Assembly (NCBI GenBank): GCA_020747065.1
Contig: JAGMVK010000007.1
Location: 930,001-994,000, forward strand
Origin: Cadophora sp. MPI-SDFR-AT-0126
Taxonomy: Eukaryota > Ascomycota > Leotiomycetes > Helotiales > Ploettnerulaceae
Length of the DNA stretch: 64,000 bases
Direction of reading: 5' to 3'
The translations under genes and the position numbers were made by a program. This document shows, piece after piece, positions 24,033 to 36,700 of this stretch (positions are counted from its first letter, which is position 1; each line of letters opens with the position of its first letter). Below the pieces are notes generated by a model. It made no database searches and had not been told where the DNA came from. It saw nothing but the letters and a program-made list of their open reading frames with translations.

Positions 24033-25443
24033 GGCGTTCTGGTATGACTGAGAAGCAATGGAAGTGCGTGCTACCAGCCTCACAGAACGTATGTATGGCT
24101 TGAGATGGAGACCTTATGGTCAATATCCAGGGTTTGGATAGTGAGGCCCACGATGGTTGAAGAAGATGGGAGGAGACGTTGGCGTGGTTGGGATTTTTAC
24201 GGTTGACGCCGAGATCGCTTAGATCCTTGCCTTTTGTCATAGGTATCTCCACCAGAGACGCTACTGAGTGGACTACATTTCTCACGTCTGCAAGTTTTGG
24301 AGTCAAGAGCAGAGAAAGGAGACACTTCCTGCCTAGCACGCGAGTCAAAATTGATATGAGAGCTTCGAATCTGGCTCATATTCCTTTTCCGTACGCCCTC
24401 GGTATTGAGTGCTGCTGCAACTCCCAAAAACTGTCGAAGACTGACGATGCCGCAAACAGCGGCAGTTCTGGTTCAGTTGTACTCGAATCCCGTATATCTC
24501 CATACACTTTTCTCATCTCATCGATTATTCGTACTTCTAGGTTTGAGGGCTATATCTTCTTGAAATGGCGGAGGGCCACTCGTGATTATTCGACTATAGG
24601 TAGCTCCAGAAAGACCACACGAGCTTCAGGCTTCTCCTTATCTTGCCACGTGCTGTCACGACTTACTTCAACTCTTTATGTGTCGTCACAGCTAACGAGT
24701 ACCTGCCAGACTGCATAACACTTCAAGAGGAAAGAAGAAAGAAATCCGTTTGTGTCGCGTGATGAAGGCACGTGACTCTCCGTTTCCACTTTCAACCAGG
24801 CCAGTAGTTCAATGCGTTTCCCTAAAAGCATGCTCCTTGTTCCTGGATAGCTCGAATGGCACTCCAGTCGATGACAAGCCGAAATATTTCTTCGCTTATA
24901 GAAAATTGATCATTATTGACAAAGGCAGTACCCTGCTGCTATCGAAGCCAGTTACACAATCGCCTTGCTAACCAATAACAGTTGAGCAAAGTAAGTCCAA
25001 GCGAGAGCACAATAGTACGAAGACACCGAGTCTTGAGGATTTAGTCCTACTCTGTTGATATGATCAGCCTACAGACTTGGCCGGAGTATGCGTAACAAAA
25101 CCAAGCTCCATTCTCAATCTTTGCACCACAGACATGCAGTAGTGTAGTTAGTTCTGACAATGCACACACAAGTATGCGTCCATTTTCAGCTGAAGCCACA
25201 GTGCTGAAGTCAATAATCGAACTATGAACGTGCATTAGCGCATCGCTGCTCTATCGAGAATTGTCTCGCTTGGGAATAGGGGAAGCGATGAAGCGAATCG
25301 ACCATCATTCCACCACCGCATCGAAGTTCAGTTGATTTCCCCCTCGGAATTCCGTACATTGGATATAGCTACTATTTTACCTCTGCCAGACTCCCAAGCT
25401 TAACTTTATCCCGCATTTCAAATTCATAACTTTCAAAATCAAG
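24033..25443. other. intergenic, boundary of the accessory block
   Basis: About 1.4 kb. A plus-strand open frame of 179 codons (24179-24718) has no start context, domain or splice partners and looks incidental. No repeat or RNA gene recognised. Confidence 0.4.
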
Positions 25444-26120
25444 ATGGCGGAGCCACTATGGCCAGCGTCAGTCAACGCCATTCACCCTGTCAGCCTCAAG
25501 CTTATAATGGCAAAGAACGACTCATTTCTAGATTCAGAAGCGAATGTGAATGGAATATGGAGTGGTATTTTCAATGAGTATTTTCATGTCCGAGATCCAG
25601 GCACCTGGGTAGGTCCCTCATGCCCTCGCTCTTGTTCTCGTGAAACTTATTCATCCTTGCTCACTAGGGCAATTCATATCTTCTCGGGCCAGAAGGGCAA
25701 GCTCCGGATGGCAATAAGAAGCTGCGAGCAGACATATTGATCACTAAACTTGTGCACGACGACAAGGGAAAGTTCACGGGTGAACTGTACCCCGTGCTTC
25801 AATATGAAGGCAAGGGTGCTACTTCACGAGACGGTTTCAACGATATCCAATCCCAAATGAACATATGGTTTGTCAACGCGAAGATTGAAGCTGACAGGCC
25901 ATGCTGGGGAGTTGGAGCAAAGGGGCGATTGTGTTGGTTCTTTTACTGGGATGGCAAATCCCCTGGAATTCTTCCAGTGGAATTGAATGCGGTGACGGTG
26001 GCACCCAGAATCCTGTCGTCAGGTAAGGCGGTGCCGACTTATGATTTGGTTGATCATTACTTGGAAATCTGCTGGGTGGTGGCCTATTTTTCTCAGAATC
26101 CTTGGTGGAGAGTGTTCTGA
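25444..26120 (+). CDS. small uncharacterised fungal protein
   Basis: Two exons (25444-25608 and 25668-26120, 59-nt intron) give 205 aa. The ATG context AAGATGGCG is strong. No signal peptide or membrane segment is seen, and I recognise no domain. The protein is rich in Trp, Gly and aromatics, with motifs GIWSGIFNEYF, WGNSYLLGP, DIQSQMNIWF and LCWFFYWDG, which suggest a compact beta-rich fold. The splice joins conserved-looking sequence (DPGTW to GNSYLLGP). It lies tail to tail with the giant DUF6603-like gene, 237 bp apart, at the edge of the accessory block. Whether it belongs functionally to the neighbouring giants is unknown. Confidence 0.65.
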
Positions 26121-26357
26121 TGTATTCTACTGTTGGGCTTTTGGCTGAGACTTCATGATGGCACGGTCCATGGTTGTGATGAGCGTCATGGAAGGAATAA
26201 TTGGATGGGGATTTGTTCATTAATCATCACAATTGAATTCAAGCAGTAAATATGCTAAAGGAAGAAAACATACGAGCGCCGTTTCCACGCATCATCCGCT
26301 CTTAGAGTGTTTCCAAAGTTTCGGAGTTCCGATCTGTGAGCTGGAACGTACTTTGCT

Positions 26358-29300
26358 TCATGCTGCAGCTGTGACTGGACCCGTAATCATGGGCAAGTAC
26401 GGATAGTAGTACTTTAACTCCTCCGCAAGTATGTGAGGCGGAGCGCTGACCAGCTCCCACTCCTTCCTCTGGACCTTGTTTTCTGAATCTAGCACATCAG
26501 GCACCATGCCCTTCTCTTTCTCCGCAGGTCGGCGCTCACTCCAACCCAGCGTATTCACAACCAAGCCGATTATACCAGCCCCAATGCCGCTGTCACCTCG
26601 CATGTCGGATTTCAGGACCTTTTCACCAGAGGTATCCGTCATAAAGGGCTCTTTTTCGCCCTTCCACAGTTTTTCAAAGTCTGCCCACTGTGCGACTGGG
26701 GAAGATTCGGGTTGGAAAGGCTCCGCGAGAAAAATGCTCTGCTCGTCGTCGAGTGTAGGAAACGGCTCGCTGTCATTAAACACCATCATGGCAGCAGTAG
26801 CATCGAAGTCAAGTACAGGACACTGGTCCAGGTCTGGGAGAGGTGGGAGAATCCTAACTCCTTGGCACAGCTCCATGGTTGGATTGCTTCCGTTTTCCAG
26901 TGCTTTGGGTTTTTCGCCGCTGATTCTGGAAAGGGGGTTTTTGTCGGACGTGTATTTGTCCCAGACAGCTCTCGGTGCGTTCTTAAGCACAAGTTCGGCT
27001 CGAAAATCTGATCTGAGTTCTTTATCTTCTTCGTTACCCCCAAGGAAGTAAATCGTTATGTTCATATGTGAGGTATCTACAGGGTTGGTCAAATGCATTG
27101 GGAATGCGTAGAAGTCGTTCAGATTCTGCGGAGGCGTTGTTGTGATGTGATTGAAGTTTTTAGGATCCTTTGCATCGTTCACCAGAGAGGCGGACTTCAG
27201 CGCAAAATCGACATCTATTCGGATTTGGAGAGGACCGGCCAAGACTTTCCATTCTGTGTTTGTACCTGTATTCGGAAACGTCTTCTCATCCTCGGACTTT
27301 GGCTGACTTGGGAAGAGACCCTCTTCAATGCTGTATTTATGAAGCGCCTGGCAGGGATTCGCATTTGAGGTCTTGTCTCCTGGTGGAGGATCGCTGTCTG
27401 GGCCGGCCGTCTTCACCATTTCATAGAATTCGAGCAAAGACACCCCTGGAACATCTTTGAGTCCGCTTCCAAAGTCAATACTGAAGCCTAAAGTCACAGT
27501 CAGTTTTTCGAGCATTACAGGGACATTGAGTGAAGTGAAATTGCCTACCAAAGAACCAAAAGTGAACATGAGCAACTCCTCCAAATTGATCTGGTCCCCA
27601 CAGAACCAAATCTGCCCCTAAAGACATCGAGATGTGGAAGGAAACGAATAAAAGATCCACTTCGCATTCAATTCCCACCGACAAGCGGATTTCGGCGATA
27701 AAGTAGAAGGGCTTGAAGTTGACGAAGACGTCCAATGCAATGTCTGCATAAGCACTGGTACACGAATTAGTTGTTCAGCCCGTTGAGTATTGAAAATCCG
27801 ACTGCTCACCTCACGGGTCCCACATCTAGAGAGATGTGCAGAGCTCCGCCCGCCATGGCACATTTGGGCGTGACAGCGACATAGCTAAAGTATCGTAAGA
27901 TTAACAACCCACTCAGAAGGTACATTACTTACGCTCCCCCGATGACATGCTAGGCCTTATGTTAGCAAAGTTTCGAAGTAAGGTTTTGTAGTGATGACTT
28001 ACGATTCCATTCCCTACCACAAAATTGAGCCCAAGGCGTGTAAGGTTGTGTGGATAATGGTCTGGTTCTTTGTAGGCTCGATGATAGCCACCTTGTAATG
28101 TCAGGAACTCCACTAAATTTATTTGAATGCTATAGTGGCTTACCGATCGTCACGACCCAATCTCCTGCATGGGCATTCGGGGCAAACCACGAGTAGAAGG
28201 AACCACTTCCGGTCAATTTCGCTTGTGGAACGTACACATGCCTTCAAAATAAGTTACATTAGCGAGGATTAATTTGAGCAGGCATCTTGACACTCACGAG
28301 GCAGGAGCCAACGCAGCGTCGGCAGCGATATACCCTTCAATGAAATTGAGCTCGACCTTAATCAGAAGCTCAATGTAGAACAACGAGACCTCGGGGTCTG
28401 CAAGCGGTGGCATCTGAAACACTCCATCTGCAAGAAGAGCAATGATAACCCCATCATGGCTTGACTTCGTCTCGACCTCGAACATTAGAACAGCCGTCAA
28501 GGTGATGCAGTCAAAACACGTGATGGTCATTCCCTTTGAGCTCATGATTAGGATTTTCATATTGACGAAGAGTGATTGCTTACAGCCAAGAACCAACAGC
28601 CGCCCTCTTTGGTGTAAACAAATGGATTGGGTCCATCTTTCAAAGCCTGAAAAGGACGTTAGTCCCCGAGAATCGAGTAGCAAGGAAGGTTGGACTGGTT
28701 CGCTTACATTTAGAACCATCAAAGGATCGTCCCCAGTCACAGAATCGCTGATGAATGGGAATTGATACAATTGCTCGGCTTTCGGAAGACGCACAAGAGA
28801 GTTGTATCCAAAACCAAGACGAACACCAGATATCGTAGCAAATTCAAGGGTGACGAGAGGTCCATCCAGTTTGCCATAACTGCAAAGCATCAGTAGAAGC
28901 TACTCGTGACCAAGGCTGACTTACACAAATACCGATTTGAATTGAGGCCCGTCCTTAACCATGGTGACGATGGCATACTCTCCCACTGCGAGGATCTTCC
29001 AAGCCTTGAAGCCCACAGCTATGCCTCCGCGATAGCTCTCGATAGAGCCTCCAGCTGTGCCAGTCACCGCCGTGTCATGAGTGAAAACGCCCTTGAGGGT
29101 AAGTGGCGGCTTGTCTACCCCTGCTGCCAGACCATGAATGCTGACCCTGACGAGTTTTTCCTTGATGACGTCGGCAAGACTATCAAGTTTCACTTTGCTC
29201 AGTTCGATCTCTATTGTGAATCCAATGACACTGAAAGTTAAAGGCCCCAGTACAAGAGTAGCATCAACGCCGACGAACAGAGACCCATTCTTGTACTGGA

Positions 29301-32300
29301 GAGAAAGTGCAGAGATACTCAAAGGACCTGCTTTCGTATTGGTATCCCCCTTCGCTGGCGGCTTTTCCGAAACTGTCGTTGCAGGTGATGCGTTTTGAGG
29401 ACGTGGAGGGGTCGGTGGGGAGGACGGAGCTCCTGAGAGGATTGTTAACACCATTGCAATCCACGAACGCTTGTCTCTAGAACTTACCGTCCTTGTGCGG
29501 TTGCTTATCTTTCTCCCCCGGCTCGAAGATGTGGTCAAGGACCACTTTACCGTTTGTGACAACAATGAAATGATGCCCAGCCTGTAGAGCCAAATTGGAA
29601 GAAGTGGCATTTCCTGTAGCCGCTTGACTCTTAGTCTTTTTGAGCAAAATTGGAGGGATCCCTGCTTGAGCTAGTGCTTTATTTATTGGTCGCTTGCCTC
29701 CTGCCTCGATCTCAATCATTTCTCTAGTGAAGCCTTTGAGATTAGGGTTTGTCTGCCCCGGGTCCCCGACCCACAAGTACACTAGATTGTCGAACGGCTG
29801 TGGCAGCTCATTCACAAGAGGGATCTTGTCAAGCAAAGGAATCTGGTCAGCCGAGACTCTCAGAATTGATTTTGTGGTCGCTTTTCGTGTAGCGCTGGCC
29901 ATTGACCTATACTGAATGAATGTCATGTTGAAGGGTCCTAGGTTCACCCAAACAGCCAGTAAAGAACCGTCGGTGTTATTGCCAGTGTAGATCAACCTTT
30001 AGTATGTCAGTATTATTCAAACCTCGGTATACTTACAAGGAAAGGTATAACAGTCTTGGGAGTCAACTCACTTGATTGGAGCGCTCAGAGGATCGCCCTT
30101 CGCCGAGATTTTGATACCACCGACAAAATCCGGTAGATCCTGCCCTTTTCCAGGAACGATACTGTCTGCGATACTGGCGATCGTTGCCTCTTGGTCGGTA
30201 ACTCTCAGATAAGCTTCGAATGACCAGTTTGTCTCCGAAGCTACCGAAACGGGTTTTAACTCAGCGTTCGGAGGCTTGTCGCCCCATCTGATCTGAGCCG
30301 CAGTTTTGGCAGTCGGTTTGATCTTTGTACTGACGTATTGGTAGCTCAGATCGAGCTCCAGACCACCGAGAGTGATGATTCCGGTGATCAAGAAAGACGA
30401 TGCTTGGCCTACAGAATAAACATATAGGACCTTAAGCGAGCTCAGAGTCAGCTTGCCAAGGACTTCCATTGCTCCGGACTTGCAACTCTCATCGAAATAA
30501 CAGTCGGCCAGTAGCGCAACCGAAAGATTCCGTACAGAACCCTCTAGCGTCCAATCGGTTGCCCCAGCAAAATTGTCATATGATAGAGCTACATCTAGGA
30601 TAGCTTCCTGGATTGGGGGTTCCGTTACGGTCTTCGGTATCAATTTTAGCTGGGACGCAATCTGGATGGATGTCATCTTCAAAGCGGCATTTGTCTTTGG
30701 ATTCTTGCCTGCCATTCGGGAAGCAATGACGGAGATCTCCTCCCAAACGAGTCCTCCGGTAGGGGCTTCTTCTCCGGACAAAGGTGCTTGATCTCCATCT
30801 CTCTGGATTGTCATGGCGAACGATATCGATGAAGTCTTGTCCGCAGGCTGATCACCGGGAATGGTCTACCGAACATGTCAGTGATGTCTCGTACAGCTAC
30901 ATCTTGTGACAGGGAAACCAGATGACATTATACGTAGCTGGATAAACAGACCTGGTAGGACAATTCCGCGAGGCTTATGTTGAAGGGAATACTGTAGAGT
31001 TCTTTCGGAGGGTTCCCGCAATCACTGAAGAATAAAGCCCACAAACTGATTGATCGAGGAATCGGTTGAAGAGCGTCGATTTTGATACCTTGGGATTCCA
31101 ATGTTTTATATGGCAACGCGAGTCTAGTTCATATGGGATGATCAGTTCGTGCAATGACTTGAATATCGCCGATTGACTTTAGTGGCATTATATTACCAAT
31201 AACAAGTGGGGCTTCTCACCTATGATCGTAGCTGGGGAGTCGAGGATTCATGACAACTGGGTTGTCGGCGAGAATGAGCTCACCGTGAAACATCTTCGTT
31301 CTCGACTCGTAACCAAGGCCGATGAGAACTGGAATGTCTTTCTTTTCTCCCGCTAGCCAGCTCACAAGCAATTTGATACCCCACTTCACAAGAGTCAGGC
31401 TTGCTCGACGTGTCTTCGGGATGAGGATCTTGATTGATTTTGCGTACCTGCAATGGAACAGAAACTTTCCCTTTTGGTTCTTTGTCTGAAGCTGCTACTT
31501 CCATTACGTTGATCGCTTTTGCTAGAATGACTCCATCATCTACCACACCATCTGCATTTTTTTTTGGCTCTGGCTCTGACTTGGGTTCTGCTCCTTCTGT
31601 TGCGTCTTCCAGCTCTAGATCTTTATCTAGATGAACGTACCAAAGATTGAACTTATTGGCGATCTGAGAGAAGGGATCTTGGGGATCATCCGAAGGACTA
31701 CAGGCTATCAGTATATATGTCAAGCATCTTGCCCAAAAACACTGCACGTCCATATATTTGATTCTTTCCTGCGGTTTGAATAGCTGGGACGGAGTGGGAA
31801 ATTGCTCACATTTGATCAGCATCTAGACCATCCGTTTTCCCAAGAGCAGAGCCCAAATCGGTCACTATCTTGTTTATCGATTTCGTAGGCAAGACATAGA
31901 ACGTGGTCTCAACTTCCGAAAAGTCAATGGCAACATTGAAGTTCAAAATAGAGAACTATTCAACATAAGCACCCCTCTGAAAAGAATGATCTTGGGATAT
32001 GATCAAGTGGGAATTTATATGCTCACTTGAATGGAGAATCTGGTTTCAGACACCGGTCAGTAATCTCCAACCAAGTAGAAGTCACACACTCACGTCCACT
32101 TCGGGTCTGAAGGAGATTGATCTTCCAAAGAGTACAGAATTGTCTTCGAGGCAGAAAGAAAAATATCTGGAATATCCAGACTCTCGATGTTCAACCCAAG
32201 CTTTTTGTTGACCCATGCCAGGATAGGAATATCTATGATTGTGAGAACGAAAGACAATTTCACAATGGTTACATATGCTTCGGGAGTGGTCATACACCAC

Positions 32301-33303
32301 AGAGCACTCGGATTTTGACTTGAATCTGGTTCTGCAGGTTTGAGAAGCTTGACCGTGGTGTTTCTTACAGGGTCCAGGACTGCTATCAAGCTGTTGAGCT
32401 GCTTGTTCGAATCCGAGATCTCAAAGGTTTTCCAGATGCTAGCATTGCCATCCTCAACATCCCCTCGCAACGGAATCGGGCGAGAGAATACATCGTCTTC
32501 CAATATCGAGACCGGACGTTGATCTTTGGATTCTCCCTCTTCTCTGGTGGCTTTGTCCGTCTCCGCAGATTCAGGTTCCTTGACCTGATCTGAGGCGAGT
32601 AGCATCACTCCAGCTGGTTCCAAATCAGTAAATGTCAAACGACAAATCATGTAGTATGAAAGGACGGACAATCCAACTCATCTCCTACCCATGCTGAGCC
32701 TTTTTCAGCCACGAGAGGGGTTTTGAAATACGTAACATTTGCTTTTGAGGAAAATTCGAGCTCCCAGATATCATCGCCAGTCACAGTAATATCATCGGCA
32801 CTACCTCCAGTTGACTGGGGTTTAAGATCCTCCAGGTTCGCCTTTTTCAAGATCTCAGGCCAGTCGCCATCTGAAGCAATCTTGCCATCCTTTAGAAAGG
32901 CACTCGAGACCATGTTCGGCGCCTCAAAGTCTCCCGAAACTTTTGGTGTCTTTGGCGAGGATTCGAAGATGATTCTCACGCGGCTTTCGTATTGCCTGCC
33001 ACGACTTGTTCTCCCACCCAGACGGTTGATCAAGGCATCAATGAAAGCCGTCAGTCAACACACAAATCACTGATTGGAAGATAGAAGCCCCGGAACTTGC
33101 ATATGGGCAAGGTTGGCTGGCAATGGATTGTCAAGCTGTCTCGCCGCCTGATAGAAGATGGCCAGGAGACGGCAGGAGAAATGTGCCCCAAGATCAAAAT
33201 TGAGGCGTCCTGATACCGGCTGGGTGGATGCATCTCTGCTTCCTATTTCATCGTACTGCCCTTTGAGGTAACACTCGTCCCGTACGTGCAGAGCGCACTG
33301 CAT
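26358..33303 (-). CDS. giant DUF6603-like protein (1911 aa)
   Basis: Nineteen exons: 33303-33101, 32995-32670, 32613-32094, 32039-32027, 31955-31810, 31697-31220, 31123-30952, 30865-30072, 29996-29488, 29432-28925, 28879-28708, 28646-28584, 28533-28298, 28241-28144, 28091-28003, 27949-27933, 27884-27810, 27754-27549 and 27487-26358. Phases agree throughout except inside exon 6, where 1 mod 3 nt must be removed near 31429-31507. Exons 4 (13 nt) and 16 (17 nt) are tiny; intron 1 appears to be GC-AG. The protein has no signal peptide and is built of alternating beta-like segments (WTFSIQFSILNFNVAIDF, EIRLSVGIECEVDLLF). Near residue 1500 is the stretch SLGADLVLWGPDQFGGVAHV, which I recall as the DUF6603 hallmark. 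A Pro-rich linker lies near 1050. Function is unknown, and the family is known from bacteria and fungi. The DUF6603 call rests on memory. Confidence 0.82.
32996..33100 (-). other. probable GC-AG first intron of the DUF6603-like gene
   Basis: On the minus strand the donor reads AT/GCAAGT and the acceptor GTGGCAG/G. Phase 2 on both sides restores the frame. Two other acceptors (AACAAG, GGGAG) give the same phase, so the 3' end may shift by up to 15 nt. The donor itself is the only one that fits. Confidence 0.55.
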
Positions 33304-33795
33304 GGCGAAGGCAGAGACTCATGGATGTCGATGTGGATGTCGGTTTGGAGTTAGCGGTTGGAGGCTTGAGGTGCAGGAGCTGAGCATATTAGCGGTGATG
33401 ATAGGTTACTGTGGCGTGTCTTGGGGTTACAGTAAGACCCCCTGTAACCACCTGCATTTCGCATTTACCGCTAGTTTCACCATTATGGCCATTGTCTCGA
33501 GCGTTGAGACTCACCGTGTGACTTTCACTGGACTGAACTGTTGGCAAGACATGGATAGCTTCGTGCAAGTGCTGTAGGGCAGCAAGGCTCGTCATGGCTT
33601 ACTAGCTAGCCACCATTTGGACTCTCCTAACCAGCGTGGTCACGAAGCGGGTGGGGCATGCAGGGTCAGGAAGAGTCCCAGAACTTGCGTCTACTGAGAT
33701 AGATGCAGATACTGTGAATGTGAGAAGATCATCATTGTCAGTTCAGATATTGAACTTCACCCTCGTCATTCTATTGTGTTTGGGCGACAGCTATC
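33304..33795. promoter_or_regulatory. shared bidirectional promoter of two giant genes
   Basis: A 492-bp interval between the DUF6603-like start (minus) and the protein A start (plus). It contains a perfect inverted repeat at 33425-33449. The arrangement suggests co-regulation of the two genes. Confidence 0.6.
33425..33449. promoter_or_regulatory. inverted repeat, candidate operator
   Basis: GGTTACAG, a 9-nt spacer, then CTGTAACC: a perfect 8-bp dyad about 120 bp upstream of the DUF6603-like start. Spaced dyads like this are typical sites for dimeric fungal regulators. No factor can be named. Confidence 0.4.
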
Positions 33796-36700
33796 ATGGC
33801 TCGGGTTCTTGTGAAGAAGAACGTCGCGAAAGCTATCAAACTGGCAACAGGCGAGGAACCTCCTCAAGACCAGCTCCCGCCTGGACATATGCGTCTATTC
33901 AGTTATTATAAACCATCTCTTAGTACATATCCCGTCTCCAAAGTTTGTGTAACTGGCTAATCTCGGTTCCAGAGGCTGGTTTATATGGAATTGAAGCACA
34001 GCAAGCAGTGACCGTGGGCTCTGATTCCTTGCCTATTTGGAATTACGAAGGGAAGGAAGTCAACCTGAAAACCAACCCCAAGCCAGTCTTAAGACAGAAG
34101 TTTCAAGTGCAAGCTCCGCAATTCAGCCTCGATCCAAAGTTGATCAATACATTTTATCCTCCAGACGGGCATCAGGATGAAGGCCGTATCCTTCCCCATA
34201 TCGTTTTCAATGACCCGTAAGTCAGTCGAGGAGGACAGCAACTTTCCATTCGGGCATTTAGCTGATTTCTTTCTTCATGAAGTCATGTACCATGGCTCCG
34301 AGAAGCTGGCGTTTCATACAAATTCCTGTCGGAACCGATTGACCTTGACTCTGACGGCAAGGGACGAAATCTTGTCCCTTGGATGGCTTTACTGACCTTT
34401 GATGCGGATGAGCTTTTAGTAGCACCTGCTGATGCCATTAACATTGGCTTGCAAGTCCTCACTCCCTCAGAAAACACGCCCGTGGATGGATCGGGTACTG
34501 CAGAAGCAGTAGACCCACCAAAGCCTGTCACAGTGATCTCATCTTACGACCCTGAAAAGCTTCCAGCTAGTGGGGCCTATCAAATGACTGTCGGGGAATA
34601 CTTCACGAAGATTCCGGATCATAGGGTCTACTACGAAGCAGGGTATGAAGGAAGTGGGAAGCAAGACCTCGACGATCTGAAAGAGTCAACCGAGATGACG
34701 TCTGTCATATTCCCGAAGATGTCGTTAGTAAAGAAAATGCTCGGGTCAAGGGTAACTGCAACTATTTCGGATGGCGAGGACGAGGACCGAATTTTTGAAG
34801 GCCAAAAGGTACCTGGCCCTTCCTCTATTTTTCCAGATGAGACCGGTCATGGATATTTTGCTGATGAAATACCAGTTGATGGCTCATGTGAGGCAGGTGA
34901 ATACTATGGGCTTTCCTGACGCCGGGATTGAAGAAGAAGGCCTTTTTTCGGTCGTCATTTCTTCACGAACTGGGAGAGTCCGCGATGACAATCCTCGGCC
35001 TCAGATTGTGCACCTGATTTCTTTGGAACATTACGACTCAACACTTATGAACGACAAGTCCCGTTTTCCAAAGCTCAAAGATGATGACCAGAGGATTGGA
35101 CTCATTTCGTTGTATTCCTGGATCTACACCTGTATCCCGCAGGCAGTTGACTTTGTTGATACTATGGCAGCTATAGCTACTGATATGCAGCCTCTCAAGC
35201 CACCCAAGCTCTCATTGAAAGGCATGCTTGACGTAAAGTATCCAACAACTGCTCTACAGCAGGCGGCGAAAGTCCTTCACGACCGACTTGACAAGTCCTA
35301 TACGCTTTCAAGATGGAGAACTGCCACCGGTGAAGAGACTGTGGCATTCAATAGAGGCCCTCTTGTTGGGGCCCCAACCCCAATTGTGCCCGCTGCTGTT
35401 ATTCACAATTGGCCCAAGATTTCTATGACAGGAAAAGATTACCAAATTTTTGATCGTGATATCGGCATCATGGACTTAACCTACTCATCTGCATGGTCGC
35501 TAGGTAAACTTGCTGCTATCTCAGAATCACCGTTCAACGCCGCCCTCTTACGATTCAGATCCCTGGTGTGGACAAAAGCTGCTTCTAACACACGCCTACT
35601 AACCAACAACATCCCAAAACCGAGAGAAGTTATGGAAAGATCAACAGCGATGGTCAGCACTGTCCGCGGCTTCAGGTGAGAACGTTTCTTTTCAACGGTG
35701 TCCATAAATTCCAGGAAGCGGAGGCATCCGGATCCCAAGTGACGGAAAACTTATTGGGATAGCGGGCTAATCTCACGAGACAGGCCAGCGACTTTTGCTG
35801 GAGAGGTTTTTCGCATCAGTCCCCCTTCCACTGATGCCGTGGCTCCTCCACTGTCCCATCCCACCGTGGCTCCGATATTCGCGAAGGCGGTCCAGCTCAC
35901 AGTCGATCGATATGCGAGCACGGTTGACGGCAACTCTCTCTACAATGACTTCAACTTGGATGAGTCTGCAAACTCGGACTGGGAGCTAATTCATTCATGG
36001 ATTAGTGATTGCCTCTACCTGGCCCATATCCCAGGTGAGAAAGCTCTTCAACTGCTCTTGAACTATCTACTAATCGATTTAGCACATTATCTCTTCCCCG
36101 AACCTTCTCACATTCGCGCGAGACCAGAACCGGGAAGAGCAGTTGTTCCAAATCTTCCACCCGAGGCTCTTCGCTTTTTCTTTGTTGATCATTCATGGCT
36201 CGATTGCTTTATCGATGGTGCCCTAAGTTGCGCGAATCATCTGGAGCCTGACTATGATTCCACTCGCCTGAGAATCAAAGATGTTTACAACTTCTATCTA
36301 GACAGTCATATCCAGCACCTGAAAAATGTTGCACCGCCAGTTCCTAGGTTTGGATTCATTTTCCGTTCATCCGTGGTGAAAGCTATACCAGATCTCAAAA
36401 TCACTGTACTGTGCTGGAAATTTGATCCAATCACCAAGACTTTCGGCGAAGATCCCAACATGCCCCCAAGGGATCCAGTCGTGAGATTAACCAAGATGGA
36501 TGACTTCACGATTCTGTGCTTGATGGACTGCCTCCCGGAGGAAATTCAGCAGATCAAGATTGCACAGCCTCCGCACCGTGAGAATCCCTACTTATCCGCC
36601 CGTGGCTGCACTGACAATAATATCACCCAGAACAACGCTATGCGATGGGTGATTCGTTGAAGGCTGAAGATGGGAAGCCGATCATCTCCGAGCTCCAGGT

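Noticed and set aside
24179..24718. 179-codon plus-strand frame
   Set aside because: No recognisable motif, no good start context, and overlapping open frames on the other strand.
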